A DNA stretch of 29,872 bases from an uncultured Eubacterium sp. (GTDB taxonomy: Bacteria > Bacillota > Clostridia > Lachnospirales > Lachnospiraceae), in contig CAJUFM010000036.1 of assembly GCA_910585745.1 (NCBI GenBank), positions 1 through 29,872 of the forward strand. Reading direction: 5' to 3'. Both the position numbers and the translations under genes were made by a program. Below are positions 7,480-15,823 of the stretch, piece after piece. The stretch's first letter is position 1; the number at the start of each line of letters is the position of its first letter. The notes under the pieces are model-generated. The model did not search any database, was not told the DNA's origin, and saw only the letters and a program-made list of their open reading frames with translations.

Positions 7480-8649
7480 TTATTTTGCCAGGATCTCATC
7501 TGCCAGTTTTTCCATGTCCGTTATCGTGGAATCTTTCATTGTAGATTTGATGGTAACCACCTGGTCACAGATCGTGATCTCTTTCATTCCTTCAAAAACG
7601 GCCCGCATCTGTTTTCCAGCCATCGGTGCCCAGGAACCATTTTCCATAATACCCACCACACGTTTTTGGAAATTCTTGCTTTTGAGATGGCTCAGGAAGT
7701 CCTCCATGACCGGGAATAAACCACCATCGTATGTAGCTGCTGCAACTATGATCTTATCATACCTGAAAGCATCCTCTATGATCTCTGCCATATCTTCTCT
7801 GGAAAGATCACTGACAATCACTTTTTCAGCACCTTTCTGCTCCAGGATCGTACCGAGTTTTTTCGCCGCCTCCGCTGTATTTCCATGAATGGAAGCATAG
7901 GCTACCAGAACACCTTTATCCTCTGGCTCGTAGCTGCTCCATGTATTATATTTATCGATATAATAACCCAGATCTTCTTTGAGGATCGGCCCATGCAGCG
8001 GACAGATCATGGCGATGTCCAACGTTGCCGCCTTTTTAAGCAGTGCCTGAACCTGAGCGCCATATTTACCTACGATATTAAAATAATAGCGTCTTGCCTC
8101 ACATGCCCAGTCCTCGTTTTCAGTCAGGGAAAGAGCACCAAACTTGCCAAATCCGTCAGCTGAAAACAAAATTTTCTCAGACTGCTCATAAGTCACCATA
8201 ACTTCCGGCCAGTGCACCATTGGTGCCATAAAGAACTGAAGGGTATGGGTTCCGATCGAGATCGTATCCCCTTCTTTTACCACTACACTGCGGTCTGTCA
8301 GATCCATTTCAAAGAACTGTGGCATCATGGAAAATGTCTTCGCATTTCCGATGATCTTCATATCGGGATATTTTTCTGCCGCCTTCTGGATATTTGCAGC
8401 ATGATCTGGTTCAAGATGGGATACTACCAGATAAGATGGTTTTTTATCGCCAAGTGCTTTTTCTACATTGGCAAACCATTCCTCTGTGGCACGTTTGTCT
8501 ACTGTATCCATGATCGTTATCTCGTCGTCGAGGATCACATAGGAGTTATAAGAAACTCCTTCCGGTATCACATACTGGCTCTCAAATAGATCAAGTGTCG
8601 TATCATCTGCTCCTACATAAATTATTGAATCTGTCACTGTTGTATTCAC
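7480..8649 (-). CDS. fprA: Flavodiiron protein (FprA-type A-flavoprotein, O2/NO reductase)
   Basis: 389 residues. Flavodiiron proteins reduce O2 to water or NO to N2O in the cytoplasm and protect anaerobes. An N-terminal metallo-beta-lactamase fold supplies the diiron ligands H78, E80, D82, H83 (SHLEPDHAAN), H146, D165 and H219 (CPLHGP), so the full set is present. A C-terminal flavodoxin domain starts near residue 247 (VLVAYASIHGNTAEAA is the FMN phosphate loop). No rubredoxin domain is fused, so an external electron donor is needed. The start is GTG with AAGGAAGG just upstream. It lies 40 bp after rfbC and 22 bp before the MoeB/ThiF-like gene, suggesting one transcript. Confidence 0.95.
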   Translation of the reverse strand: MNTTVTDSIIYVGADDTTLDLFESQYVIPEGVSYNSYVILDDEITIMDTVDKRATEEWFANVEKALGDKKPSYLVVSHLEPDHAANIQKAAEKYPDMKIIGNAKTFSMMPQFFEMDLTDRSVVVKEGDTISIGTHTLQFFMAPMVHWPEVMVTYEQSEKILFSADGFGKFGALSLTENEDWACEARRYYFNIVGKYGAQVQALLKKAATLDIAMICPLHGPILKEDLGYYIDKYNTWSSYEPEDKGVLVAYASIHGNTAEAAKKLGTILEQKGAEKVIVSDLSREDMAEIIEDAFRYDKIIVAAATYDGGLFPVMEDFLSHLKSKNFQKRVVGIMENGSWAPMAGKQMRAVFEGMKEITICDQVVTIKSTMKDSTITDMEKLADEILAK

Positions 8650-8689
8650 TATATCCTTCCTTTCTTTTATCAGCTCAATACGCTGGTTT

Positions 8690-9289
8690 TTAGTGATTCA
8701 GACCGGACGTATCCGGCTTTAACTTATTATAATCAAACACAAGAGGCTGGTCTGTCAGACTCTCATGATGCTTGTCCTTTTCTGACAGGATGATCTGCAT
8801 ATCCTCGCTTATGGGCCAGTCAACGCCGATCTGGGGATCGTCATAGCGGATCCCGCCCTCATCTTCTGGATGATAGAAATCTGTACATTTATAAGAAAAA
8901 ACTGCTTTTTCCGACAATACAAGATAGCCGTGGGCGAATCCCTTAGATACATAAAACTGCTTTTTATTTTCATCTGAAAGAACAACCCCAAACCATTTAC
9001 CAAATGTCGGAGAACCCTTGCGGATATCCACAGCCACATCAAAGACTTCTCCCGACAGCACCCTGACCAGCTTTCCCTGGGGGAAATTCTTCTGGAAATG
9101 AAGCCCTCGCAGCACGCCTCTTTTGGACATGGACTCATTATCCTGGACGAATTCCATGGTAAGCCCCTTCGCCTCAAATTCTTTTTTGTTATAGGTCTCT
9201 ACAAAGTATCCCCGCTCATCGCCAAACACCCTTGGTTCGATAACATATAATCCCTCGATCTCACAAGGTGTCACCTTGATCTCTGCCAT
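8690..9289 (-). CDS. rfbC: dTDP-4-dehydrorhamnose 3,5-epimerase
   Basis: 199 residues, a usual length for RmlC/RfbC. It converts dTDP-4-keto-6-deoxyglucose to the rhamnose-configured keto sugar in dTDP-L-rhamnose synthesis for cell-surface polysaccharide. Signatures include RVFGDERGYFVETYN near the N-terminus, the catalytic histidine in GVLRGLHFQ, FAHGYLVLSE, and the tyrosine/acid region YKCTDFYHPEDEGG. The open frame extends to 9325, but AAGGAG stands 9 nt before the ATG at 9289, giving the family's normal N-terminus. The partner genes rmlA, rmlB and rmlD are not in the window, so this is an orphan copy at the head of a mixed operon with its own promoter. Confidence 0.93.
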   Translation of the reverse strand: MAEIKVTPCEIEGLYVIEPRVFGDERGYFVETYNKKEFEAKGLTMEFVQDNESMSKRGVLRGLHFQKNFPQGKLVRVLSGEVFDVAVDIRKGSPTFGKWFGVVLSDENKKQFYVSKGFAHGYLVLSEKAVFSYKCTDFYHPEDEGGIRYDDPQIGVDWPISEDMQIILSEKDKHHESLTDQPLVFDYNKLKPDTSGLNH

Positions 9290-9334
9290 ATTTTCTTTCT
9301 CCTTCTCACTTATGTAACCATCCAAACAATATAT

Positions 9335-9363
9335 AGTATAATATTATTGCTGAAAACTATCAA
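9335..9363 (-). promoter_or_regulatory. Sigma-A promoter of the rfbC operon
   Basis: On the minus strand TTGATA (9363-9358) and TATACT (9340-9335) are exactly 17 bp apart, 45 bp upstream of the rfbC ATG. It is back to back with the tyrA promoter. Confidence 0.75.
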
Positions 9364-9369
9364 TAGTTA

Positions 9370-9398
9370 TTTACAGAAAAGTTAATTTGAGTTAAAAT
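9370..9398 (+). promoter_or_regulatory. Sigma-A promoter of tyrA
   Basis: TTTACA (9370-9375), 17-bp spacer, TAAAAT (9393-9398). The transcript would start about 50 nt before the tyrA ATG. The -35 is only 6 bp from the -35 of the divergent rfbC promoter, so the two could compete or be co-regulated. Confidence 0.75.
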
Positions 9399-9456
9399 AC
9401 ATTCAGATGATGCCGTTGAATGCAGCATCAGTTTACATATAAAAGGATTTGATCAT

Positions 9457-10374
9457 ATGACAAAAAGCTTAAACATTGGTTTTCTTGGACTGGGCCTTAT
9501 CGGCGGCTCCATTGCACAGGCGATAAAATCTGCCTTTCCAGACACCAGGATCCAGGTCTATACCCGCAGAAAAAATCCGGATCTGGAACAGGGTGTAAAA
9601 GATGGTATTCTTTCAGGGCTTGTATACGATATTAATTCTGAATTTTCTTCCTGTGATATCATTTTTCTCTGTGCGCCGGTTCTCAAAAACATCGAGTTTC
9701 TGCACCATTTGAAACCACTCATTCATGAAAACTGCATCCTTACCGATGTTGGCAGTGTAAAGGGAAATATTCATAAAGCAGCAAGAGACCTTGGACTGGA
9801 ACATAATTTTATTGGTGGGCACCCTATGGCGGGATCTGAGAAAACAGGATATGCCAATTCCTCTGCAGAACTATTAAAAAATTCCTATTATCTCCTGACT
9901 CCCACCCCACACACATCGGAGGCTAATCTGCAGCTTCTATTATCTCTGCTGAAATGTACCGGTTCCAAATGCGTTATTGTGGATCCAGAAAAGCACGACG
10001 ATATCACAGCTGCCATCAGCCACGTCCCCCATATCGTCGCTGCCACACTGGTCAATATGGTAAGGGAAAATGACACCCCGGAGAGTTTCATGAAAGCCTT
10101 TGCCGCTGGCGGCTTTAAAGATATCACCAGAATTGCTTCCTCTTCTCCTGAAATGTGGGAAAATATCTGTCTGTCCAACAAAGACAGCATCGACCACTTT
10201 CTGGAACTGTATATAAACAGCCTGGAACATTTCCGCTGCCTGCTCCGTGAGGAAAAAACAGAAGATCTCCGGAACACCTTCCTCGAAGCCGGCTCATACC
10301 GGAATTCGATTCCAGATACTATTTCAGACCTTATTTTAGTTAATAGTTCAAACAAAAAGTCCGGTGCAGAGTAA
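9457..10374 (+). CDS. tyrA: Prephenate dehydrogenase
   Basis: 305 residues. It oxidatively decarboxylates prephenate to 4-hydroxyphenylpyruvate for tyrosine synthesis. The NAD-binding GLGLIGGS motif is at 11-18, and HPMAGSEKTGYANS begins at 122 and carries the family's active-site histidine. Other conserved pieces are ILTDVGSVKG (94-103) and the helical dimerisation domain in the C-terminal half. It lacks the C-terminal ACT domain found in some Gram-positive TyrA proteins, so tyrosine feedback control may differ. The start ATG follows AAAAGGA. It is a monocistronic gene with its own promoter and a terminator that includes the stop codon. No other aromatic pathway genes are nearby. Confidence 0.94.
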   Translation: MTKSLNIGFLGLGLIGGSIAQAIKSAFPDTRIQVYTRRKNPDLEQGVKDGILSGLVYDINSEFSSCDIIFLCAPVLKNIEFLHHLKPLIHENCILTDVGSVKGNIHKAARDLGLEHNFIGGHPMAGSEKTGYANSSAELLKNSYYLLTPTPHTSEANLQLLLSLLKCTGSKCVIVDPEKHDDITAAISHVPHIVAATLVNMVRENDTPESFMKAFAAGGFKDITRIASSSPEMWENICLSNKDSIDHFLELYINSLEHFRCLLREEKTEDLRNTFLEAGSYRNSIPDTISDLILVNSSNKKSGAE

Positions 10375-10391
10375 CTCTACACCGGTTTTTT
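10361..10391 (+). terminator. Intrinsic terminator overlapping the tyrA stop codon
   Basis: CCGGTGCAGAG and CTCTACACCGG form a nearly perfect stem with a TAA loop, followed by six T residues. The loop TAA is the tyrA stop codon itself (10372-10374), so the ribosome finishes inside the terminator hairpin. Confidence 0.88.
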
Positions 10392-10439
10392 CATACAAAT
10401 ATTCTGTTTTTCATATGTATCAGGCATAAACAACTTGCC

Positions 10440-10484
10440 AATAAGTTCGTCAGAACTTATTTTAAGTGCGTCAGAACTTATTTT
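10440..10484. repeat. Hairpin plus repeated arm at the 3' end of the fusion gene
   Basis: AATAAGTTC (10440-10448) and GAACTTATT (10453-10461) form a perfect 9-bp hairpin with loop GTCA. The segment GTCAGAACTTATTTT then recurs directly at 10470-10484, so the left arm could pair with either copy. It lies between the convergent ends of tyrA and the SGNH/acetyltransferase gene and probably acts as a weak terminator for the minus strand. Confidence 0.5.
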
Positions 10485-10485
10485 C

Positions 10486-12135
10486 TCAAATCAGGGCCAT
10501 CTGCTCTTCCCAATATTTTTTATCCGCTTCCGAGATCCGTCTCAAAATACGGCATGGATTTCCTGCCGCCACGACACCATCCGGGATATCTGAAGTTACA
10601 ACAGAGCCGGATCCGATCACGACATTATTTCCAATATGCACACCCGGATTGATGGTAACATTTCCTCCGATCCATACATCATCACCGATGGTAACTTCCT
10701 TGGCATATTCCAGCTGCTGGTTTCTCACTGGGGCATAAATCGGATGACATGCCGTATATATATTTACCTTCGGTCCAAAAAATACATGATCCCCGATCTT
10801 AATATTGGCACAGTCCAGCATGATACAGTCAAAGTTTGCATAAAATTCGTCCCCTACTGTAATATTGGAACCATAATCGCAGCGGAAAGGCGGTTCAATG
10901 TACGGTGTCTTCCCAACCTTTTTAAACAACCGGGTTAGAAGTTCCGTCCGCTTTGATATTTCTGCGTTTGTTGTCTGATTATAGACTGTTGTTATTTTTC
11001 TTGCTTCTGCTGCTTCAGCCCGGAGCGCAGCATCACATATATACAACTTCCCAGAGAGCATTTTTTCCTTTTCACTGCTGGAAGAAGAAATGCCTGTCCC
11101 CGGTGTCTCTACCGTTCCTGCCGCTTCCTGCCCGGCTTCACCCAAATCATTTCCCAGGACAAAATCAGCATTTAAGCCTCCTGTCTCCTGGACCTTTTCT
11201 TTAACCGTCTCCTCCTCGGCAGCTTTCAGAATTGCCTGAACCCGAAGTCTTGCCTCCTCTTCCACATTCTGCTGTAGCATTTCCGTCTCAGCCTGCTGTC
11301 TCATTTCCTCTTCGGCACGCCGTCTCACTTCCTCTTCGGCACGCTGTCTTGCTTCCTCTTCGGCACGCCATCTTGCTTCCGCGGCTCTCTCCCGTTCTTC
11401 CCGTTCTTTTTCCTCTTTTAGCCTTGCTTCCTCTTCCGCACGCTGTCTCGCTTCCTCTTCCTCCTGCTGTCTGCGTGCCGCCTCTTCTTTTTCCTTTGCC
11501 TCACGCGCAAGCTCTTCACGGAAAACCCACAGCACCTTATCCTTCATAGCCTGCGCTACTTTGGCATGCTCTTCTGGCATCAGATGCAGACAGTCCACGT
11601 CACTTGACATTGCCACCATAGCAAGGTCAATGAATTCTGCACCAATTTCTTTTGCAATCTTCTCAAAACAAGGTGCCAGTTCAAAAGAATAGTCTACCTG
11701 TGTCCTTCCGAATTCCAGATGGAGGGGTGAAAATTCTATCTGGTCTCCAAGTAATGCAGGACTCACCAAAATAACTCTGGCGTCGGTTTTCGCCTGAACC
11801 CGGTCACATAATTCCCGCATATTTTTTGCCACGATCTCAGGAGTAGCATCAAAATAAACCTTAAGATCGTTGGTTCCAAGCATTATAATAACCAGATCCA
11901 GAGGTTCATGATCTTCGAGGCATGTCTCAATATCGTTCATACCATTACAGCCATCTTTATAAGGATCGTCAAAAGCAATCGTACGCCCATTTTTTCCCTC
12001 GTTGATAACTTCAAAACTGTCCCCCAGCAAACTGCCTAACACCCCGGGCCAATTGATATCATCCCCATATCTCTGCCCGTCTACAGGAGAATACCCATAT
12101 GTATTAGAATCTCCAAAACATAATATCCTTCTCAT
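10486..12135 (-). CDS. Fusion protein: SGNH hydrolase, coiled coil, sugar O-acetyltransferase
   Basis: 549 residues in three parts. Residues 1-205 are a GDSL/SGNH hydrolase: FGDSNTYG with S10, the GKNG block, LGTND with N89, and the D181-x-x-H184 pair, so the catalytic set is complete. Residues about 206-318 are a highly charged Glu/Arg coiled coil built partly from eight-residue repeats like RAEEEARQ. After a Ser/Gly-rich linker, residues about 355-549 match maltose/galactoside O-acetyltransferases: MLSGKLYICD, hexapeptide repeats, active-site H464 in YTACHP, and IPDGVVAAGNPCRI. It has no signal peptide and is predicted to be cytoplasmic. One chain thus pairs an acyl-removing domain with an acetyl-adding domain. 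The substrates are unknown. ATG start, SD AGGTAGG. Confidence 0.9.
   Translation of the reverse strand: MRRILCFGDSNTYGYSPVDGQRYGDDINWPGVLGSLLGDSFEVINEGKNGRTIAFDDPYKDGCNGMNDIETCLEDHEPLDLVIIMLGTNDLKVYFDATPEIVAKNMRELCDRVQAKTDARVILVSPALLGDQIEFSPLHLEFGRTQVDYSFELAPCFEKIAKEIGAEFIDLAMVAMSSDVDCLHLMPEEHAKVAQAMKDKVLWVFREELAREAKEKEEAARRQQEEEEARQRAEEEARLKEEKEREERERAAEARWRAEEEARQRAEEEVRRRAEEEMRQQAETEMLQQNVEEEARLRVQAILKAAEEETVKEKVQETGGLNADFVLGNDLGEAGQEAAGTVETPGTGISSSSSEKEKMLSGKLYICDAALRAEAAEARKITTVYNQTTNAEISKRTELLTRLFKKVGKTPYIEPPFRCDYGSNITVGDEFYANFDCIMLDCANIKIGDHVFFGPKVNIYTACHPIYAPVRNQQLEYAKEVTIGDDVWIGGNVTINPGVHIGNNVVIGSGSVVTSDIPDGVVAAGNPCRILRRISEADKKYWEEQMALI
11297..11368. repeat. Three tandem 24-bp units inside the coiled-coil coding region
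   Basis: Three back-to-back 24-bp copies (11297-11320, 11321-11344, 11345-11368) share CCTCTTCGGCACGC and differ at a few positions. Each encodes an eight-residue RAEEE unit of the coiled coil on the minus strand. A related copy lies near 11423-11446. Such in-frame repeats can change number by slippage. Confidence 0.8.
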
Positions 12136-12182
12136 AAACCATACCTACCTTTGTAATATAGTAAAATCCCCAACATCAAATT

Positions 12183-12211
12183 ATTATAAGTATATCACAT
12201 TTTGATGAAAA
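12183..12211 (-). promoter_or_regulatory. Probable promoter of the SGNH/acetyltransferase fusion gene
   Basis: On the minus strand TTTTCA (12211-12206) and a perfect TATAAT (12188-12183) are 17 bp apart, about 47 bp upstream of the ATG. The rest of the 156-bp gap to yfbR shows no clear terminator. Confidence 0.6.
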
Positions 12212-12291
12212 CTGCCAGCAAAGAATACACTTTTTTTGACAATTTTCATTCATGTCGGCAGCCTGGGACAGGCATATTTACAAAATAATGG

Positions 12292-12882
12292 TTATTGCTG
12301 TTGAAGCTCATCCAACGTCTTGTCAAATGAGGGCAGGAAATCCCTCATAAAAATGTCTACCTCATCCATTTTCATCTCTTTAAGGGTCTTCTCAATAGTC
12401 TGACAGGCTGTGGAAAATTCCCGATTTCCCGCCTTTTTTTCTTCCACACATTTTATGAGAGCAGAAAGCTTATCTGCTGCTTTCACAATGCGCCACAGCT
12501 CCTCATCTCCTTCCTGGGGGAAGAATATTTCTTCGTAATAATCCCGCATGTAATCTGGCAGCAGGGAAAGAAGTTTTCGATTCGCTTTTTCCTCTACTTT
12601 TTTATAGGCATCAAGAATATCTTTGTCATGGTATTTTACCGGTGTCGGCATATCTCCGGTGATGATCTCATTGGCATCATGGTACAGTCCTATAAGTACC
12701 AGCTTATCAAGATCTACCTTCCTGCCGCAGCACTCCCTGGATATAATCCCCAGTCCATGGGCCAGCATAGCCACCTCCATCGAATGTTCACTGATATTCT
12801 CTCTGTCTGAATTGCGCATCAAAGCCCAGCGCTCTATATATTTCATCCGCGCCATCATAGCAAAAAATGAGTACTCCTTCAT
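12292..12882 (-). CDS. yfbR: YfbR-like HD-domain 5'-deoxynucleotidase
   Basis: 196 residues. YfbR-type enzymes dephosphorylate deoxyribonucleoside 5'-monophosphates. The HD-family metal ligands are visible: the histidine in NISEHSMEVAMLAH, then YHDANEIITGDMPTPVKYHD, which contains the HD pair and the family's hallmark GDxPTPVKY. The region RWALMRNS near residue 18 is also typical. The start ATG is preceded by AGGAGG 5 nt upstream. The gene lies 83 bp after uvrA with a small hairpin in the gap, and is probably transcribed with uvrBA. A nucleotide-cleaning enzyme fits beside excision repair genes, but that link is inference. Confidence 0.88.
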   Translation of the reverse strand: MKEYSFFAMMARMKYIERWALMRNSDRENISEHSMEVAMLAHGLGIISRECCGRKVDLDKLVLIGLYHDANEIITGDMPTPVKYHDKDILDAYKKVEEKANRKLLSLLPDYMRDYYEEIFFPQEGDEELWRIVKAADKLSALIKCVEEKKAGNREFSTACQTIEKTLKEMKMDEVDIFMRDFLPSFDKTLDELQQQ

Positions 12883-12908
12883 CCCGACCTCCTAAATATA
12901 TAAGTATG

Positions 12909-12928
12909 AGGTTCCATTCTGGGAACCT
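12909..12928. repeat. Short hairpin between uvrA and yfbR
   Basis: AGGTTCC (12909-12915) pairs with GGAACCT (12922-12928) over a 6-nt loop. It lies in the uvrA-yfbR gap with no T-run, so it is more likely an mRNA stability or partial attenuation element than a full terminator. Confidence 0.4.
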
Positions 12929-12965
12929 TTGCCTTCTATCTCCCCAAAACATCTTACATACATCC

Positions 12966-15800
12966 TTAGCAATCCCCCAGCAGCCTTTGAATATATTTAC
13001 CAGTATAAGAAGCCGGATTGGCAGCAATCTTTTCCGGCGTTCCTGAAGCAATCACTGTACCTCCCTTCTCTCCCCCTTCCGGACCGATGTCAATGATATA
13101 GTCTGCCGTTTTGATCACATCCAGATTGTGTTCGATCACTACCACAGAATTCCCCCCCTCAGCCAGGCGGTGGAGGATCTCGATCAGCTTATGGACATCG
13201 GCAAAGTGAAGTCCGGTTGTAGGTTCATCCAATATATAGATGGTTTTCCCTGTGCTTCGTTTGCTTAGTTCTGTGGCAAGTTTGATCCTCTGTGCCTCTC
13301 CACCGGATAAGGTGGTAGAGGGCTGTCCCAGTTTGACATATGACAACCCCACATCATACATCGTCTGGATCTTCCGGTGTATCGTCGGCACATTTTTAAA
13401 GAAATCCAATGCCTCTTCTACTGTCATATTCAATACATCGAATATGCTCTTTCCCTTGTATTTTACATCCAGTGTCTCCCGGTTGTAGCGCTTTCCTCCA
13501 CACACCTCACAGGGCACATAGACATCGGGAAGAAAATTCATCTCGATCTTAATGATCCCATCACCACGGCATGCCTCACAGCGTCCTCCTTTGACATTAA
13601 AACTAAATCTGCCTTTTTTATATCCCCTGGCTTTGGCATCGGAAGTAGAGGCAAAAAGATCACGTATCATATCAAACACGCCGGTATAAGTAGCAGGGTT
13701 AGACCTGGGCGTCCTGCCGATGGGAGACTGGTCTATATTGATCACTTTATCCAGCAGCTCCATCCCCTGAATTTCTTTATGCTTCCCCGGTATGCAGCGG
13801 GCCCGGTTCAGTGTCCTGGCAAGAGATTTGTACAGGATTTCATTTACAAGGGAGCTCTTGCCGGAACCAGATACACCAGTCACGCATGTAAATACCCCCA
13901 AAGGAAACTCAACACTGATATTTTTTAAATTGTTCTCCCTGGCTCCTGTTACTTTTAAATACCCTGACGGAGTTCTCCGTTTCTCCGGCACCGGTATGAT
14001 GATCCTGCCACTCAGATATGCACCGGTGATGGATTGCTCCGATTTCATAATGTCCCGTGCCGTCCCGGCAGCCACCACTTCTCCGCCATGATCGCCAGCA
14101 CCTGGTCCGATATCCACTACATAATCCGCCGCCAGCATCGTATCCTCATCATGCTCTACCACGATCAGCGTATTTCCCAGGTCCTTGAGGTTTTTTAAAG
14201 TCCGGATCAGTTTATCATTATCCCTCTGGTGCAGGCCGATACTCGGCTCGTCCAGAATATAGGCAACTCCCACCAGTCCGGAACCAATCTGGGTCGCAAG
14301 CCGGATTCTCTGAGCCTCCCCGCCAGACAGCGTACTGGTGGCGCGGGAAAGGCATAGATAATCCAGCCCCACATCCACTAAAAAGCCCAGACGGGACTTA
14401 ATCTCTTTCAGGATCAGCCGCCCAATCTGCATCTGCATATCGGTCAAATGAAGCTCGTCCGCAAAACACTTAAGATCCCGAATGGAATATTCACACAGCT
14501 CTGCAATATTCTTATCTCCCACCGTAACTGCCAGTGATTCTTTCTTTAGCCGCTTTCCACCACATTCACTGCAAGGAGTGATCCTCATAAAAGTTTCATA
14601 TTCCTGCTTTGTGGAATCCGATCCTGTTTCCCGGTATCTTCGTTCCATATTTTTGATCAGACCTTCAAATTCCACATGATATACTCCTCCGCCCCGCTGC
14701 CCCACATAATGAACCTCCACCTTTTTTCCACGGGTTCCATTTAATATGATATCCCTTACTTCTTCTGTGTAATCTTCAAAAGGAGTCGAAAGGTCAAATC
14801 CGTATTCTTTTGCAACGGCTTCCATCATACACCTGGTGTAACTTCCTTTATCTGTCACGGACTGCCATCCCAGAACAGCAATCGCCCCCTCCGCAATGCT
14901 AAGAGACCAGTCTGGTATCATCAGCTCCGGCGCAAACTCCATTTTGTAACCTATTCCATGACATACATGACAGGCGCCAAAGGGATTATTAAAGGAGAAA
15001 CTTCTCGGCTCAATCTCGTCGATACTGATTCCACAATCTGGACAGGAAAAACTCTGGCTGAAATTGATCACCTCCGCGCCGATGACATCCACCATCAGCA
15101 GACCATTAGACAATTGTAGTACATTTTCTATGGACTCTGACATTCTTTTCTCCACACCCTCCCGCACTACCAGGCGGTCTACCACGATCTCGATGTTATG
15201 CTTTTTATTTTTTTCCAGTTTGATATCTTCTGACAGATCATACATATTTCCATCTGCTACCACACGGACATAACCACTTTTTTTTGCTTTTTCAAAAACT
15301 TTGACATGCTCTCCCTTACGCCCCCTTACCACGGGTGCCAATAGCTGAATCTTCGTATTTTCCGGAAGTTTCATGATCTCATCCACCATCTGGTCCACGG
15401 TCTGTCGTTTAATCTCTTTTCCACATTTGGGGCAGTGGGGAATCCCCACCCTGGCATATAAGAGCCGGAAATAATCGTAAATCTCCGTCACCGTCCCAAC
15501 AGTGGAGCGGGGATTGCGGTTGGTAGTCTTCTGATCTATGGAGATCGCCGGAGGTAGTCCTGATATACTTTCCACATCTGGTTTCTCCATCTGTCCAAGA
15601 AACTGCCTGGCATAAGAGGACAGAGATTCCATGTAACGCCGCTGGCCTTCAGCATATATCGTGTCAAAAGCAAGAGACGATTTGCCGGAACCACTGAGCC
15701 CTGTGAGTACCACAAACTCATCTCTGGGAATATCGATGTCAATTCCCTTTAGATTGTGCTCACTGGCTCCTTTGATCTTGATCATTCTTTTCTTTTCCAT
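12966..15800 (-). CDS. uvrA: Excinuclease ABC subunit A
   Basis: 944 residues, the normal size. UvrA is the DNA damage-sensing ATPase of nucleotide excision repair and loads UvrB. Two ABC-type nucleotide-binding halves are visible: Walker A GLSGSGKSSL near residue 35 and GVSGSGKSSL in the second half. Each half has its signature LSGGEAQRI followed by an ILDEPSIGLH or ILDEPTTGLH Walker B region. Zinc-binding cysteines include CPKCGKEI, CPDCG with CHVCHG, CSECGGKR and CEACRGDG with CEVCGGKR. The frame could open at 15815, but GGAGG stands 8 nt before the ATG at 15800 and gives the standard N-terminus. It starts 23 bp after the uvrB stop, so the two are one operon. Confidence 0.97.
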   Translation of the reverse strand: MEKKRMIKIKGASEHNLKGIDIDIPRDEFVVLTGLSGSGKSSLAFDTIYAEGQRRYMESLSSYARQFLGQMEKPDVESISGLPPAISIDQKTTNRNPRSTVGTVTEIYDYFRLLYARVGIPHCPKCGKEIKRQTVDQMVDEIMKLPENTKIQLLAPVVRGRKGEHVKVFEKAKKSGYVRVVADGNMYDLSEDIKLEKNKKHNIEIVVDRLVVREGVEKRMSESIENVLQLSNGLLMVDVIGAEVINFSQSFSCPDCGISIDEIEPRSFSFNNPFGACHVCHGIGYKMEFAPELMIPDWSLSIAEGAIAVLGWQSVTDKGSYTRCMMEAVAKEYGFDLSTPFEDYTEEVRDIILNGTRGKKVEVHYVGQRGGGVYHVEFEGLIKNMERRYRETGSDSTKQEYETFMRITPCSECGGKRLKKESLAVTVGDKNIAELCEYSIRDLKCFADELHLTDMQMQIGRLILKEIKSRLGFLVDVGLDYLCLSRATSTLSGGEAQRIRLATQIGSGLVGVAYILDEPSIGLHQRDNDKLIRTLKNLKDLGNTLIVVEHDEDTMLAADYVVDIGPGAGDHGGEVVAAGTARDIMKSEQSITGAYLSGRIIIPVPEKRRTPSGYLKVTGARENNLKNISVEFPLGVFTCVTGVSGSGKSSLVNEILYKSLARTLNRARCIPGKHKEIQGMELLDKVINIDQSPIGRTPRSNPATYTGVFDMIRDLFASTSDAKARGYKKGRFSFNVKGGRCEACRGDGIIKIEMNFLPDVYVPCEVCGGKRYNRETLDVKYKGKSIFDVLNMTVEEALDFFKNVPTIHRKIQTMYDVGLSYVKLGQPSTTLSGGEAQRIKLATELSKRSTGKTIYILDEPTTGLHFADVHKLIEILHRLAEGGNSVVVIEHNLDVIKTADYIIDIGPEGGEKGGTVIASGTPEKIAANPASYTGKYIQRLLGDC

Positions 15801-15823
15801 CACAGTTTCCTCCATACCATATA

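Noticed and set aside
11232..11549. Plus-strand frame rich in Leu and Pro
   Set aside because: It is the antisense of the Glu/Arg coiled-coil repeats of the minus-strand fusion gene.
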